From contig JAFZPW010000149.1 in the NCBI GenBank assembly GCA_017552495.1, positions 1-13,542 on the forward strand: a DNA stretch of 13,542 nt, in the 5' to 3' direction. The position numbers were made by a program, and so were the translations under genes. Each line of letters opens with the position of its first letter. The first letter of the stretch is position 1. A model generated the notes under the pieces. It had not been told where the DNA came from. It saw only the letters and a program-made list of their open reading frames with translations, and ran no database searches. This document shows, one piece after another, positions 1 to 7,048 of the stretch. Source of the DNA: Clostridia bacterium. Lineage in GTDB: Bacteria > Bacillota > Clostridia > Oscillospirales > Butyricicoccaceae.

Positions 1-873
1 ACGGGCTACACGGGCATGTTCTCCTTCGGCCACGCGGGCTTCGTGTGCATCGGCGCCTACGTGTCCGTGGTCTGCACCATGGCCTTCGGCCTGCCCTACT
101 GGCTGGCCCTGCTGATCGCCGGCCTGGTGTCCATGCTGCTGGGCGCCGGCCTGGGCAAGATCACGCTGGGGCTCAAGGGCGACTATTTCTGCATCGCCAC
201 CTTAGGCGTGGGCGAGGCGATCCGGCTGGTCTTCAATAATCTGCAGTTGTCGTGGACGGTAAACGGCAAATCCTTCCTGCTGGACGGCGCCAAGGGCATC
301 GCCAGCATTCCCCTGTATACCACGTTTCGCAAGGCTCTGGTCATCGTCATTTTCTTTCTCACCGCCACAGCACTGCTGATGAAGTCCAAGCACGGGCGCA
401 ATATGCTGGCCGTTCGCGAGGATGAACTGGCCGCCCAGATGAGCGGGATCAACACCTTCCACTCCAAGATGCTGGCCATGTGCATGTCTTCTTTGTACGC
501 CGGCATCGCCGGCGGTATGCTGGCCCACTACTTCGGCTATTTGCAGCCCAAGATGTTCCTGATGACCAAATCCACCGAATATACCATCATGGTCATCTTC
601 GGCGGCATGGGCTCCATCACCGGCTCCGTGCTGGGCACGGTGCTGCTGTGCGCCCTGCCGGAGCTGCTGCGTGCAGTGGGCGACTGGCGGCTGGTGTTCT
701 ACGGCCTTGCGGTCATTGTCATTATGATCGTCCGGCCGAAAGGCCTTATGGGCGGCAAGGAACTGCCCGTCGGCAAAATCATTCGGGCCATCGGCGGGCT
801 CTTTACCGGAAAAAAGAAGAATTTGCCGCCGCCCGGCGGCGCCGTAACAAAGGGAGAGGAGACGCAGGTATGA
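1..873 (+). CDS. livM: LivM-type branched-chain amino acid ABC transporter permease (5' partial)
   Basis: Inner-membrane permease subunit of a high-affinity branched-chain amino acid importer. The reading frame is open from base 1 (TGYTG precedes the first Met at 16), so the gene starts upstream and 290 residues are visible. Family hallmarks can be read: GYTGMFSFGHAGF near the start, LKGDYFCIATLG around residue 60, AVREDELAAQMSGIN (the cytoplasmic loop that contacts the ATPase) around 135, an IMVIFGGMGSITGSVLG block around 200, and RPKGLMGG near the end. Several hydrophobic stretches of membrane-span length are present. The last ~25 residues are a basic, Pro/Gly-rich cytoplasmic tail. The stop overlaps the next ATG (ATGA, 870-873), indicating translational coupling to livG. 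livK and livH would be expected upstream but are outside the window. The family call is firm; substrate preference within branched-chain or related amino acids is inferred. Confidence 0.93.
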   Translation, partial: TGYTGMFSFGHAGFVCIGAYVSVVCTMAFGLPYWLALLIAGLVSMLLGAGLGKITLGLKGDYFCIATLGVGEAIRLVFNNLQLSWTVNGKSFLLDGAKGIASIPLYTTFRKALVIVIFFLTATALLMKSKHGRNMLAVREDELAAQMSGINTFHSKMLAMCMSSLYAGIAGGMLAHYFGYLQPKMFLMTKSTEYTIMVIFGGMGSITGSVLGTVLLCALPELLRAVGDWRLVFYGLAVIVIMIVRPKGLMGGKELPVGKIIRAIGGLFTGKKKNLPPPGGAVTKGEETQV

Positions 874-1760
874 AAGATATTCTCATCGCGGATCACGATC
901 CCAACGTGGTGCTGGAACTGTCCCACGTTACCAAACGTTTCGGCGGCCTGACCGCCGTGGGCGATGTTTCTTTTCAGGTGAAAAAAGGCGAGATCTACGC
1001 CCTGATCGGCCCCAACGGGGCCGGTAAAACCACCATCTTCAACCTCATTACCGGTGTTTACGCCCTCACCGAAGGACGCATCGTCTTCAACGGCACCGTT
1101 ATCGGCCAGGGCGAGGAAACCGGCCCGGATGGGGCGAAAAAGGCGGACGTCAAGCCTTTCCAGAACAAGCCTTACGCGATTATGTCCAAGGGCATGGCCC
1201 GCACGTTCCAGAACATCCGCCTGTTTAAAAGCGAGACAGTTTACAACAACGTGCTCACCGCCTGCCATGCGGGCGCGAACTACAATATTTTCCAGTCTTT
1301 GTGGCGCTTCAAATTCGGCCCAAAGTGGCTCTCCAAGTATTACCATCAGGAAAAGGCCCTGCGGGAAAAGACCAAAGCGTTGCTGGAGGTTATGGGCATC
1401 TGGCAGTATAAAGATATGATTGCCGTCAACCTGCCCTACGGCCAGCAGCGCAAGCTGGAGATTGCCCGGGCTTTGGCGGCGGATCCGAAGCTGCTGCTTC
1501 TGGACGAGCCGGCCGCCGGCATGAATCCCGAGGAAACGATGGCTCTGATGGGTCTGATCCGGGAAATCCGCGACCGCTTCGATCTGACGGTGCTGATTAT
1601 CGAGCACCACATGGATCTGGTCATGAACGTATCCGACCGGATCTATGTGCTGAATTTCGGCAAACCGCTTGCCGAGGGCACGCCCGCCGAAGTCCAGCAG
1701 AACCCCGAGGTCATCGAAGCCTACCTGGGAAAGGAGGAAGATGACGATGGCAATGCTTGA
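870..1760 (+). CDS. livG: LivG-type ABC transporter ATP-binding protein
   Basis: One of two cytoplasmic ATPases that drive the Liv importer; 296 aa. Walker A GPNGAGKTT lies at residues 47-55, the ARTFQNIRLF block typical of LivG near 110-119, the LPYGQQRK variant of the ABC signature at 188-195, Walker B LLLLDEPAAG at 208-217, and the H-loop in IIEHHMD near 243-249. The ATG at 870 lies in the ATGA overlap with livM and is preceded by a purine-rich ribosome site (AGGGAGAGGA, 851-860). The protein is about 40 residues longer than the common ~255-aa LivG. Part of this is an Asp/Lys-rich insert at about 80-105, between Walker A and the Q-loop region, and part is an acidic C-terminal tail (KEEDDDGNA). 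The 3' end overlaps the start of livF. Confidence 0.95.
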   Translation: MKDILIADHDPNVVLELSHVTKRFGGLTAVGDVSFQVKKGEIYALIGPNGAGKTTIFNLITGVYALTEGRIVFNGTVIGQGEETGPDGAKKADVKPFQNKPYAIMSKGMARTFQNIRLFKSETVYNNVLTACHAGANYNIFQSLWRFKFGPKWLSKYYHQEKALREKTKALLEVMGIWQYKDMIAVNLPYGQQRKLEIARALAADPKLLLLDEPAAGMNPEETMALMGLIREIRDRFDLTVLIIEHHMDLVMNVSDRIYVLNFGKPLAEGTPAEVQQNPEVIEAYLGKEEDDDGNA

Positions 1761-2463
1761 GATCCGTGATCTGAGCGTTTACTATGGCGGCATTCAGGCC
1801 CTGAAAGGCATTTCCCTGGACGTGGACGAAGGGCAGATCGTTTCCATGATCGGCTCCAACGGCGCGGGCAAATCCTCCATGATGAACGCCATCTCCGGCA
1901 TCGTCAAATACCGCTCCGGCGAGATCCGTTTCCGCGGCGAAAAGCTGCCCTCCATGGCCAACAAGATCGTCAAGCTGGGCATTTGCCAGGTGCCGGAGGG
2001 CCGGCTGATCTTCGCCAATCTGACAACCTATGAAAATCTGCGCCTTGGCGCCTATCTCCGCAAGGACAAGGACGGCATCGAGCGGGATCTGAAGCGGGTG
2101 TACGAGATTTTCCCCCGTCTGGAAGAGCGCAAAAACCAGATCGCCGGCACGCTGTCCGGCGGCGAGCAGCAGATGCTGGCCATGGGCCGCGGCGTCATGT
2201 CCGCGCCCGACCTGATTATGCTGGACGAACCGTCGCTGGGCCTGGCGCCGCTGCTGGTCAACACGATTTTCGATACCATCAAAGAGATCAAAGCCATGGG
2301 CAAAACCATCCTCCTGGTGGAGCAAAACGCCCTCAAGGCGCTTTCCGTAGCCGACAACGCCTATGTACTGGAGCAGGGCCGCATCACCATGAGCGGCCCC
2401 GGCAAGGAGCTTCTGAAGGATCCGAAAATCGCGGAGGCCTATCTGGGCCGCACCGCCAAATAA
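1747..2463 (+). CDS. livF: LivF-type ABC transporter ATP-binding protein
   Basis: Second ATPase of the Liv importer; 238 aa from the chosen start, matching the usual 233-240. It shows Walker A GSNGAGKSS at 36-44, the LivF-typical QVPEGRLIF block at 81-89, ABC signature LSGGEQQ at 136-142, Walker B LIMLDEPSLG at 156-165, and VEQN at the H-loop position (Gln instead of His is normal for LivF). Three in-frame ATGs (1741, 1747, 1753) follow AGGAGG at 1732-1737. Spacing is 3 nt to 1741 and 9 nt to 1747, so 1747 is preferred, with 1741 as the alternative. It overlaps the end of livG by 14 nt and is the last gene of the operon, followed by the terminator at 2562-2598. Confidence 0.94.
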   Translation: MAMLEIRDLSVYYGGIQALKGISLDVDEGQIVSMIGSNGAGKSSMMNAISGIVKYRSGEIRFRGEKLPSMANKIVKLGICQVPEGRLIFANLTTYENLRLGAYLRKDKDGIERDLKRVYEIFPRLEERKNQIAGTLSGGEQQMLAMGRGVMSAPDLIMLDEPSLGLAPLLVNTIFDTIKEIKAMGKTILLVEQNALKALSVADNAYVLEQGRITMSGPGKELLKDPKIAEAYLGRTAK

Positions 2464-2561
2464 CATCCCCGACGGCCCGGCCGAGCATACGGCTCCTCTA
2501 TTTGGGCGCCCATGCGGCGGAGTTTATCCGGGTCATACGGGAAAACCGCAACCAAAGCAGC

Positions 2562-2598
2562 GGGAGATCGCCTCTTGGGCGATCTCCCTTTCTTTTTT
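2562..2598 (+). terminator. Rho-independent terminator of the liv operon
   Basis: A perfect 11-bp stem, GGGAGATCGCC (2562-2572) with GGCGATCTCCC (2578-2588), has a 5-nt TCTTG loop and is followed by a T-rich tract, TTTCTTTTTT (2589-2598). It lies about 100 bp after the livF stop. The minus-strand orientation has no T tract, so it acts on plus-strand transcription only. Confidence 0.93.
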
Positions 2599-2722
2599 GC
2601 CGGGTGTGCAAGCGGCCCGGGCCGCGGCAATCCCGCCTTTTGCAAAACGCAGCGCTTCCGTCCGTTACGGCGTCAAAAGCGCGCCGCAGGATGGAAGGCC
2701 GGCAACAAGCGGCAAGCGTGCT
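2599..2722. other. Intergenic stretch between liv terminator and mazG-like stop
   Basis: About 120 GC-rich bases. Short open frames cross it on the plus strand, but they run through the liv terminator, have no ribosome site and resemble no known protein. No convincing terminator for the minus-strand mazG-like gene was found here. Nothing else is supported. Confidence 0.6.
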
Positions 2723-3049
2723 TTACCAACGTTCCATATTCCTTTTAAATTTCTTGATATAGGCATGCTTCAGTTCCGCTGCCGATATTCCGTAGCAGAG
2801 AAGGATGTCGTTGTAATACATGAGGACATCTGCCAGTTCCTCCACGAGGCGCTCTCGTAATTCTTTGTTCTGACTGGCGGCTTCTCCGCCGTTCTTTTTT
2901 ATGATATCGATTACTTCACCCATTTCGCCTATCATCCACAGCAACTGATCTTTCCCGCGCTCGGGGCATATCGGCTTCCATTTATCCTTGTATTTTTCCT
3001 GCAAAGTCTTTTGCATTTCAAGCATTTCATTCATTCCGAAATCGCCCAT
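2723..3049 (-). CDS. MazG-like nucleotide pyrophosphohydrolase
   Basis: Small 108-aa, largely helical protein of the MazG/dUTPase-like (all-alpha NTP pyrophosphohydrolase) group, which hydrolyse (d)NTPs to the monophosphate and PPi. The metal-binding motif of the family is visible as E42-M-G-E45 in the first helix and E71-L-A-D74 in the second (LVEELADVLMYYNDIL). That is the ExxE...ExxD pattern holding Mg2+. The length fits single-domain MazG-like proteins rather than the ~260-aa two-domain E. coli MazG. The ATG at 3049 has a good ribosome site, AGGAGGG, about 8 nt upstream (3063-3057); a second in-frame ATG at 3034 has none. It stands alone between two terminators, so it is probably its own transcription unit. 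Likely roles are nucleotide-pool house-cleaning or damaged-nucleotide hydrolysis; the exact substrate cannot be read from the sequence. Confidence 0.85.
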   Translation of the reverse strand: MGDFGMNEMLEMQKTLQEKYKDKWKPICPERGKDQLLWMIGEMGEVIDIIKKNGGEAASQNKELRERLVEELADVLMYYNDILLCYGISAAELKHAYIKKFKRNMERW

Positions 3050-3214
3050 TGGTTCTCCCTCCTGCGTCCCGTTTTGTTCTCATGATAAGGCGTATGCCAC
3101 CGTGCGCCGCGGCTGTCTGCGGGCAACCGCAGTTTTTGCGTTTCCCCCGCAGTTCAAATCCCTTCGGCGATCCCGCTCTGCCGCAAAAAGCGGCTTTGCA
3201 TCCGCCCTGCCATA
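3050..3214. other. Intergenic region upstream of mazG-like gene
   Basis: This 165-bp GC-rich spacer should hold the mazG-like promoter on the minus strand. The best -10 candidate is TATCAT (complement of 3082-3087), but no good -35 box lies 17 bp further up. A compact hairpin at 3117-3132 (listed separately) and a short CCGC-AAAAA-GCGG inverted repeat (3181-3193) are present. Open frames across it have no ribosome site and no recognisable product. Confidence 0.5.
3117..3137 (+). other. Terminator-like GNRA hairpin with T5 tail
   Basis: CTGCGG (3117-3122), GCAA tetraloop, CCGCAG (3127-3132), then TTTTT (3133-3137). As plus-strand RNA this is a short GNRA-capped hairpin with a U tract, like a small intrinsic terminator. 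No plus-strand gene lies just upstream, so it may only stop read-through or antisense transcription, or be chance in GC-rich DNA. Confidence 0.35.
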
Positions 3215-3250
3215 AAAAGCACTTGTCCTTGAACAAGTGCTTTTCTTTTT
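3214..3250. terminator. Bidirectional Rho-independent terminator ending the iorAB-ptb-buk operon
   Basis: AAAAGCACTTGT (3215-3226) pairs fully with ACAAGTGCTTTT (3233-3244) around a 6-nt CCTTGA loop. The minus-strand RNA carries a U run from 3218 to 3214 after the GC part of the stem, which suits the operon whose last stop is at 3261. The plus-strand copy runs into TTTTCTTTTTT, so it would also stop rightward transcription. It isolates the operon from the mazG-like gene downstream. Confidence 0.92.
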
Positions 3251-3260
3251 TGCTTCACGC

Positions 3261-4445
3261 TTATTTCCGGTATTCTTCCATGAGCTTGCGGAAGGCGGGC
3301 AGGCTGCGGAGGATCATATCGTAGCTGACGCAGGTGCTCAGCCGTACAAAGCCCGGGCAGCCGAAGCCGTCGGCGGGCACCAGCAGCAGGTTGTGTTCCT
3401 TGGCCTTCTCCGAAAACGCCTCGGAATCGCCGCCTGGCGCTTCCACCAGCATATAAAAAGCGCCGCGGGGCTTGACGCAGCGATAGCCCATATCGCTCAG
3501 TTCTATATACAGACGCATCCGGTTGCGGTCATAGGAGGCGATATCCGGCCGCAGCTTCGTGCTCAGAGAGATGACTCGCTGCATCAGCGACGGGGCGCAG
3601 ACGTGACCCAGACTGCGGGCCGCGCCGGCCACGGCGGCATAGAGTTCGGCGCTGTCGGCAGCGCAGTTGGGCACACAGACGTAGCCGATGCGTTCGCCGG
3701 GCATGGACAGCGACTTGGAATAGGAATAGCAGATAACGGTGTTGGGATAGATGGCGGGAATATAGGGGGCGTCCTCGCCGTCATAGGTCAGCTCCCGATA
3801 GGGCTCGTCGGCAATGATATAGATGGGGTGACCGATCTCCTCGCTCTTGCGGGTCAAAAGCGCGCCCAGTTCCTCCAGCGCTTTCCGGTTATACACCACG
3901 CCGGAGGGATTATTGGGAGAATTGACAATGACGGCCTGGGTGCGGGGCGTGATATAGGACTCCACCTGCTCGGCATGGAGCTGGAAGTCGGCGGTGTCGG
4001 CGGGAACCACCACGGGTTTTAAGCCATTGGCGGAGGCGAACACGGGATATTCGGAAAAATACGGGGCCAGCAAAAGGATCTCCGCCTCCTCCACCGCCAG
4101 CGCCCGCATCACGGAGATCAGCGCGGGTGCGGCGCCGCAGGTAAAGAAAAGATTGTCTGGTCCGATATCGTCGCCGGTGCGGCGGCGCAGATCGGCCGCC
4201 ACCGCCTCGCGGGCCTCCTTTGCGCCGGAGGCAGGGGTATAGCCGTGGAGCGCCAGCGGCTCCATGTCCATCAGCTCGCGGATGGTGTCGGCGATCTCGG
4301 CAGGGGCCGGGACAGAGGGATTGCCCAGCGAATAATCGTAGACGTTCTCCTTTCCCACGATGGCGGCCTGCCGCAGACCGTATTCAAACAGCTCGCGGAT
4401 GGCGCTTTTGGTCTTTCCGTGCTGCAGCATAACGGGATTGGTCAT
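3261..4445 (-). CDS. Class I/II PLP-dependent aminotransferase, last gene of the 2-oxo acid operon
   Basis: Cytoplasmic fold-type I aminotransferase of 394 aa, the usual length for the aspartate-aminotransferase superfamily. Visible elements are the N-terminal SLGNPSVPAP segment (39-48), NSPNNPSG (175-182) contacting the cofactor, ADEPYREL (212-219) with Asp213 and Tyr216, the Schiff-base lysine K244 in SYSKSLSMPGER (241-252), and the substrate-carboxylate arginine R368 in GFVRLS. Its ATG overlaps the buk stop by four bases (ATGA on the minus strand, 4445-4442), and AAAGGAGGAA sits just upstream inside buk. As the last gene of iorA-iorB-ptb-buk it most plausibly supplies the operon's 2-oxo acid from an amino acid. 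Whether it prefers aromatic, branched-chain or another amino acid cannot be told from motifs; an alanine- or aspartate-type specificity is possible. Confidence 0.9.
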   Translation of the reverse strand: MTNPVMLQHGKTKSAIRELFEYGLRQAAIVGKENVYDYSLGNPSVPAPAEIADTIRELMDMEPLALHGYTPASGAKEAREAVAADLRRRTGDDIGPDNLFFTCGAAPALISVMRALAVEEAEILLLAPYFSEYPVFASANGLKPVVVPADTADFQLHAEQVESYITPRTQAVIVNSPNNPSGVVYNRKALEELGALLTRKSEEIGHPIYIIADEPYRELTYDGEDAPYIPAIYPNTVICYSYSKSLSMPGERIGYVCVPNCAADSAELYAAVAGAARSLGHVCAPSLMQRVISLSTKLRPDIASYDRNRMRLYIELSDMGYRCVKPRGAFYMLVEAPGGDSEAFSEKAKEHNLLLVPADGFGCPGFVRLSTCVSYDMILRSLPAFRKLMEEYRK

Positions 4446-5533
4446 ACAAGTTCCTCCTTTTCGGGAATGTGATAGCGTTGCGCCTGCTCCTGCCCGCTGA
4501 GGATGCGGAGGCCGCCCTGGGCCAGAGCTTCCATCTCGTTTTCCCCGGGAAGAACGCAGACGGGCGCGATAAACTGCACATAGTCGCGGATGCGTTCGGT
4601 CAAAATCCGGGAATAGGCCAAACCGCCGGTGAGGATGACGGCGTCGCAGTTTCCCTTGAGGACGATAGACAGAAGCCCGATGGTCTTGGCGATCTGATAG
4701 GCCTGCGCCTGGAACACCAGATCGGCCTTCTCATCCCCCGCCGCGATGCGCTGTTCGATGACGCGGCAGTCGCTGGTGCCCAGATGGGCGTACATCCCGC
4801 CCTTGCCGCGAATCTTCTTTTTCATCTCATCTTTGGTATATTTGCCGGAATAACACAGGTCGATGAGGGGCAGCATGGGGACGGTGCCCGCCCGCTCGGG
4901 AGAAAACTGCCCGTCGTCGTCGCCCACGGAATCCACGATCCTGCCGTGGTCGTGGACGCTGGCGGACACGCCGCCGCCCAGATGGGCCACGATGAGGTTG
5001 AGATCCTCATAGCGCTTCCCCTGTTCCCGTGCATAGCGGATGGCCATGGCCCGGCTGTTGAGCACATGGCAGAAGCTGCGGCGGGGCACCTCGGGAATGC
5101 CGGTGATCTGTGCTACCCGACTGAGTTCGCCGGAGGTGACGGCGTCGTAAATAAAGGCGGGGATGCCGTAAGGCTGCGCAATGGCCCGGGCCAGCAGGCC
5201 GCCCAGGTTGGAGGCGTGCGGCTGACTGAGCTCGTCGCTCACCAACGCCTGACACAGCGCCTCGTCCACCAGATAGCCGCCGGTATGCAGACCCAGCACC
5301 AGCCCGCCCCGGCCCACCACGGCGGAGAGTTCCTCTCCCCGGATGCCGCTGCGCGCCATAAAGTCGCGGATCAGCCCCAGGCGATAAGGCACCTGATCGG
5401 CCACCCGCTCATAGCGGTGCAGCGCCTCGGCGTCGTGGCTGACGCTCTCGCCTAGCACCCGTTCCTCGTCCCGGTAAAGGGCCAACTTGGTGCTGGTGGA
5501 GCCGGGATTGATAATCAGTTGCAGATAAGCCAT
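4442..5533 (-). CDS. buk: Butyrate kinase (branched-chain/aryl acid kinase)
   Basis: Carboxylate kinase of the ASKHA superfamily; it converts acyl phosphate plus ADP to the free acid plus ATP, the substrate-level phosphorylation step. At 363 aa it is slightly longer than the typical ~355. Motifs are INPGSTSTK at 8-16 (phosphate 1), AHLGGGVS at 183-190 (phosphate 2), DSVGDDDGQFSPERAG at 201-216 (a butyrate-kinase block), LTGGLAYS at 301-308 and GENEMEALA at 330-338. These distinguish it from acetate kinase, which begins with a different N-terminal motif and is about 400 aa. The ATG at 5533 follows AAGGAGGAAACC, 17 bp after the ptb stop. The ptb-buk pair is standard for butyrate formation in clostridia, but with iorAB and an aminotransferase the likelier products are isobutyrate, isovalerate or arylacetates (inference). 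Confidence 0.95.
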   Translation of the reverse strand: MAYLQLIINPGSTSTKLALYRDEERVLGESVSHDAEALHRYERVADQVPYRLGLIRDFMARSGIRGEELSAVVGRGGLVLGLHTGGYLVDEALCQALVSDELSQPHASNLGGLLARAIAQPYGIPAFIYDAVTSGELSRVAQITGIPEVPRRSFCHVLNSRAMAIRYAREQGKRYEDLNLIVAHLGGGVSASVHDHGRIVDSVGDDDGQFSPERAGTVPMLPLIDLCYSGKYTKDEMKKKIRGKGGMYAHLGTSDCRVIEQRIAAGDEKADLVFQAQAYQIAKTIGLLSIVLKGNCDAVILTGGLAYSRILTERIRDYVQFIAPVCVLPGENEMEALAQGGLRILSGQEQAQRYHIPEKEELV

Positions 5534-5550
5534 GGGTTTCCTCCTTGCCG

Positions 5551-6450
5551 TTACCGGCAGATGGCGGCGCAGGCCATGAGGGAATAATACTTCTCCTCAA
5601 AGCTGGCGCTGCGGGAATTGAGGGCAATGGGGCATTTGGCCCCGGTGACCACGCCCACCATCCGAGTGCTGCCGTAAAGCAGCAGTCCCTTGACGAAGAT
5701 GTTTCCCACCGCCATATAGGGCACCAGCAAAATGTCGGTGTCGCCGCTGACGGGGCTGTTGTATTTCTTGATCTCGCAGGATTCCTTGTCCAGCGCCAGA
5801 TCCACAGAGATGGGGCCCTCCACATAGCAGCTTCCGAACTCGCCCGCCAGCGCCGCCTCCTTGAGGGCGGCGGCGTCCACGGTCTCCTGGATCTTGGGGC
5901 TCACAGTCTCGGCGGCGCAGACGGCGGCCACCAGCGGCCGGTCGTAGCCCAGCGCGCGGAATGCCTCCACCGCGTTGCGGAGAATACCCTTCTTCTGCGC
6001 CAGATCGGGATGGGGGATCATCCCGCCGTCGGCCACGCCCAGCAGCTTGTGATAGCCGGCGATTTCAATGATGGCGGTGTGGGAAATGACGCCGCCCGTG
6101 CCGATGCCGGTCTCCTTGTTGACCACCGCCTTGAGGATGGTGGCGGTCTGCATATATCCCTTCTGCAAAAAGTCGGCCTTTCCCTCCCGGATCAGGCCCA
6201 CCGCGATGCGGGCGGCCTCCTCGTCGGTGCCGGCGTCTATGATGGCGTCGGCGGCAATCTCATGCCCCAGCTCCCGGCCGATGGCGACGATCTCGTCCCG
6301 GTGGCCCACCAGAAGATAGCGCAAAATTCCTTCGCCCGCCGCGTGGAGGACGGCCTCCAGCGTGTGGGCGTCATGGGCGCAGGCCACCGCTACGGTTTTG
6401 GGCGCACCGGAGCGCACCCGCTCCCGCAGCGCCTTGAAGTCTTTCAGCAT
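5551..6450 (-). CDS. ptb: Phosphate butyryltransferase (phosphate acyltransferase)
   Basis: 299 aa, matching the ~300-aa Ptb family. It exchanges CoA for phosphate on an acyl-CoA, giving the acyl phosphate used by Buk. The PTA/PTB core is clear: KADFLQKGYMQT at 91-102, TGGVISHTA at 118-126, ADGGMIPHPDL at 140-150 near the middle, VEGPISVDLAL at 210-220, DTDILLVPYMAVGNIFVKGL at 237-256, and GAKCPIALNSRS near the C-terminus. The ATG at 6450 is preceded by AAGGAGG with 5-nt spacing. An upstream in-frame extension to 6540 would lie inside iorB and is rejected. It starts 10 bp after the iorB stop. No separate butyryl-CoA synthesis genes (thl, hbd, crt, bcd) are in the window, so the acyl-CoA probably comes from IorAB. 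Confidence 0.94.
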   Translation of the reverse strand: MLKDFKALRERVRSGAPKTVAVACAHDAHTLEAVLHAAGEGILRYLLVGHRDEIVAIGRELGHEIAADAIIDAGTDEEAARIAVGLIREGKADFLQKGYMQTATILKAVVNKETGIGTGGVISHTAIIEIAGYHKLLGVADGGMIPHPDLAQKKGILRNAVEAFRALGYDRPLVAAVCAAETVSPKIQETVDAAALKEAALAGEFGSCYVEGPISVDLALDKESCEIKKYNSPVSGDTDILLVPYMAVGNIFVKGLLLYGSTRMVGVVTGAKCPIALNSRSASFEEKYYSLMACAAICR

Positions 6451-6460
6451 AGCGGCCTCC

Positions 6461-7045
6461 TTATGCGCGCACCGCGTCGTAGCCGGCACGATAGGCCCGC
6501 AGATTGAGCGCGCGGAACTTTTCGGGGACGGTCTCGGCAATCACCGATTCCCAATCCACCACGTCCTCCATGTGCAGAGCCTTGACCATGCTGCCGAACA
6601 GCACGATGTTCATGCACTTGGCGCTGCCCAGCTCGTGGGCGATGCGCCCCGCCTCCAGCACATGGCAGCAAAAGTGTTTCTCCATGGCCTCGAGGCAGCC
6701 GGCGGGATATTCGCACAGGCCCGCCGCGATGCTGGAGGACGCCATTTCGTAATCGTTGATGACCACTACGCCGTCGGGCTTGAGATAGTCGGCATAGCGG
6801 ACGGCCTCCATCTTTTCAAAGGCCACAATGATGTCCGCGGCGCCCTTGCCGATGACGGGGGAGTTGACCTTTTCGCCCCAGTGCACCTGAGTGGAAACGC
6901 TGCCGCCCCGCTGGCTCATGCCGTGGACCTCGGACATTTTTACGTCGTAGCCGGCCCGCATCAGGCCGCCCACCAAAACCTTGGCGGTGAGGATGGCGCC
7001 CTGACCGCCTACGCCAACCAACAGCGCGCTTTTATTCTTTGTCAT
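6461..7045 (-). CDS. iorB: Indolepyruvate:ferredoxin oxidoreductase, beta subunit
   Basis: 194-aa protein matching the POR-gamma-type catalytic domain that forms the small subunit of indolepyruvate (aryl-2-oxo acid) ferredoxin oxidoreductase. Visible features are a glycine-rich GVGGQGAILTAK at 11-22 (a CoA/nucleotide-type loop), the family motif SEVHGMSQRGGSVSTQVHWG at 38-57, and NIVLFGSMVKAL in the C-terminal third. With IorA it would catalyse 2-oxo acid + CoA + oxidised ferredoxin to acyl-CoA + CO2 + reduced ferredoxin in the cytoplasm. The ATG at 7045 follows GAGGAG by 9 nt; the site lies in the 3' end of iorA, whose stop is 3 bp away, so translation of the two subunits is likely coupled. 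Other 2-oxo acid oxidoreductase gamma subunits share this fold; the adjacent long IorA-type subunit decides the call. Confidence 0.93.
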   Translation of the reverse strand: MTKNKSALLVGVGGQGAILTAKVLVGGLMRAGYDVKMSEVHGMSQRGGSVSTQVHWGEKVNSPVIGKGAADIIVAFEKMEAVRYADYLKPDGVVVINDYEMASSSIAAGLCEYPAGCLEAMEKHFCCHVLEAGRIAHELGSAKCMNIVLFGSMVKALHMEDVVDWESVIAETVPEKFRALNLRAYRAGYDAVRA

Positions 7046-7048
7046 GGC

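Noticed and set aside
699..2466. Minus-strand open frames opposite livM, livG and livF
   Set aside because: Antisense shadows of well-recognised liv genes.
2502..2860. Short plus-strand frames after livF
   Set aside because: They run through the liv terminator and into the mazG-like gene, lack ribosome sites and resemble nothing known.
3152..3160. GTTCAAATC, resembling a tRNA T-loop
   Set aside because: Flanking bases do not form a 5-bp T stem and no anticodon or acceptor arm can be built around it.
3027..3236. A 69-codon minus-strand frame upstream of and overlapping the mazG-like gene
   Set aside because: It starts inside the bidirectional terminator hairpin, has no ribosome site, and its composition looks non-coding.
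4469..6507. Long plus-strand open frames opposite buk and ptb
   Set aside because: Shadow frames with biased composition; the minus-strand genes carry clear family motifs and ribosome sites.
6451..6540. Upstream extension of ptb to 6540
   Set aside because: It would overlap iorB by about 80 bp; the ATG at 6450 has an ideal AAGGAGG site and the extension has no family similarity.
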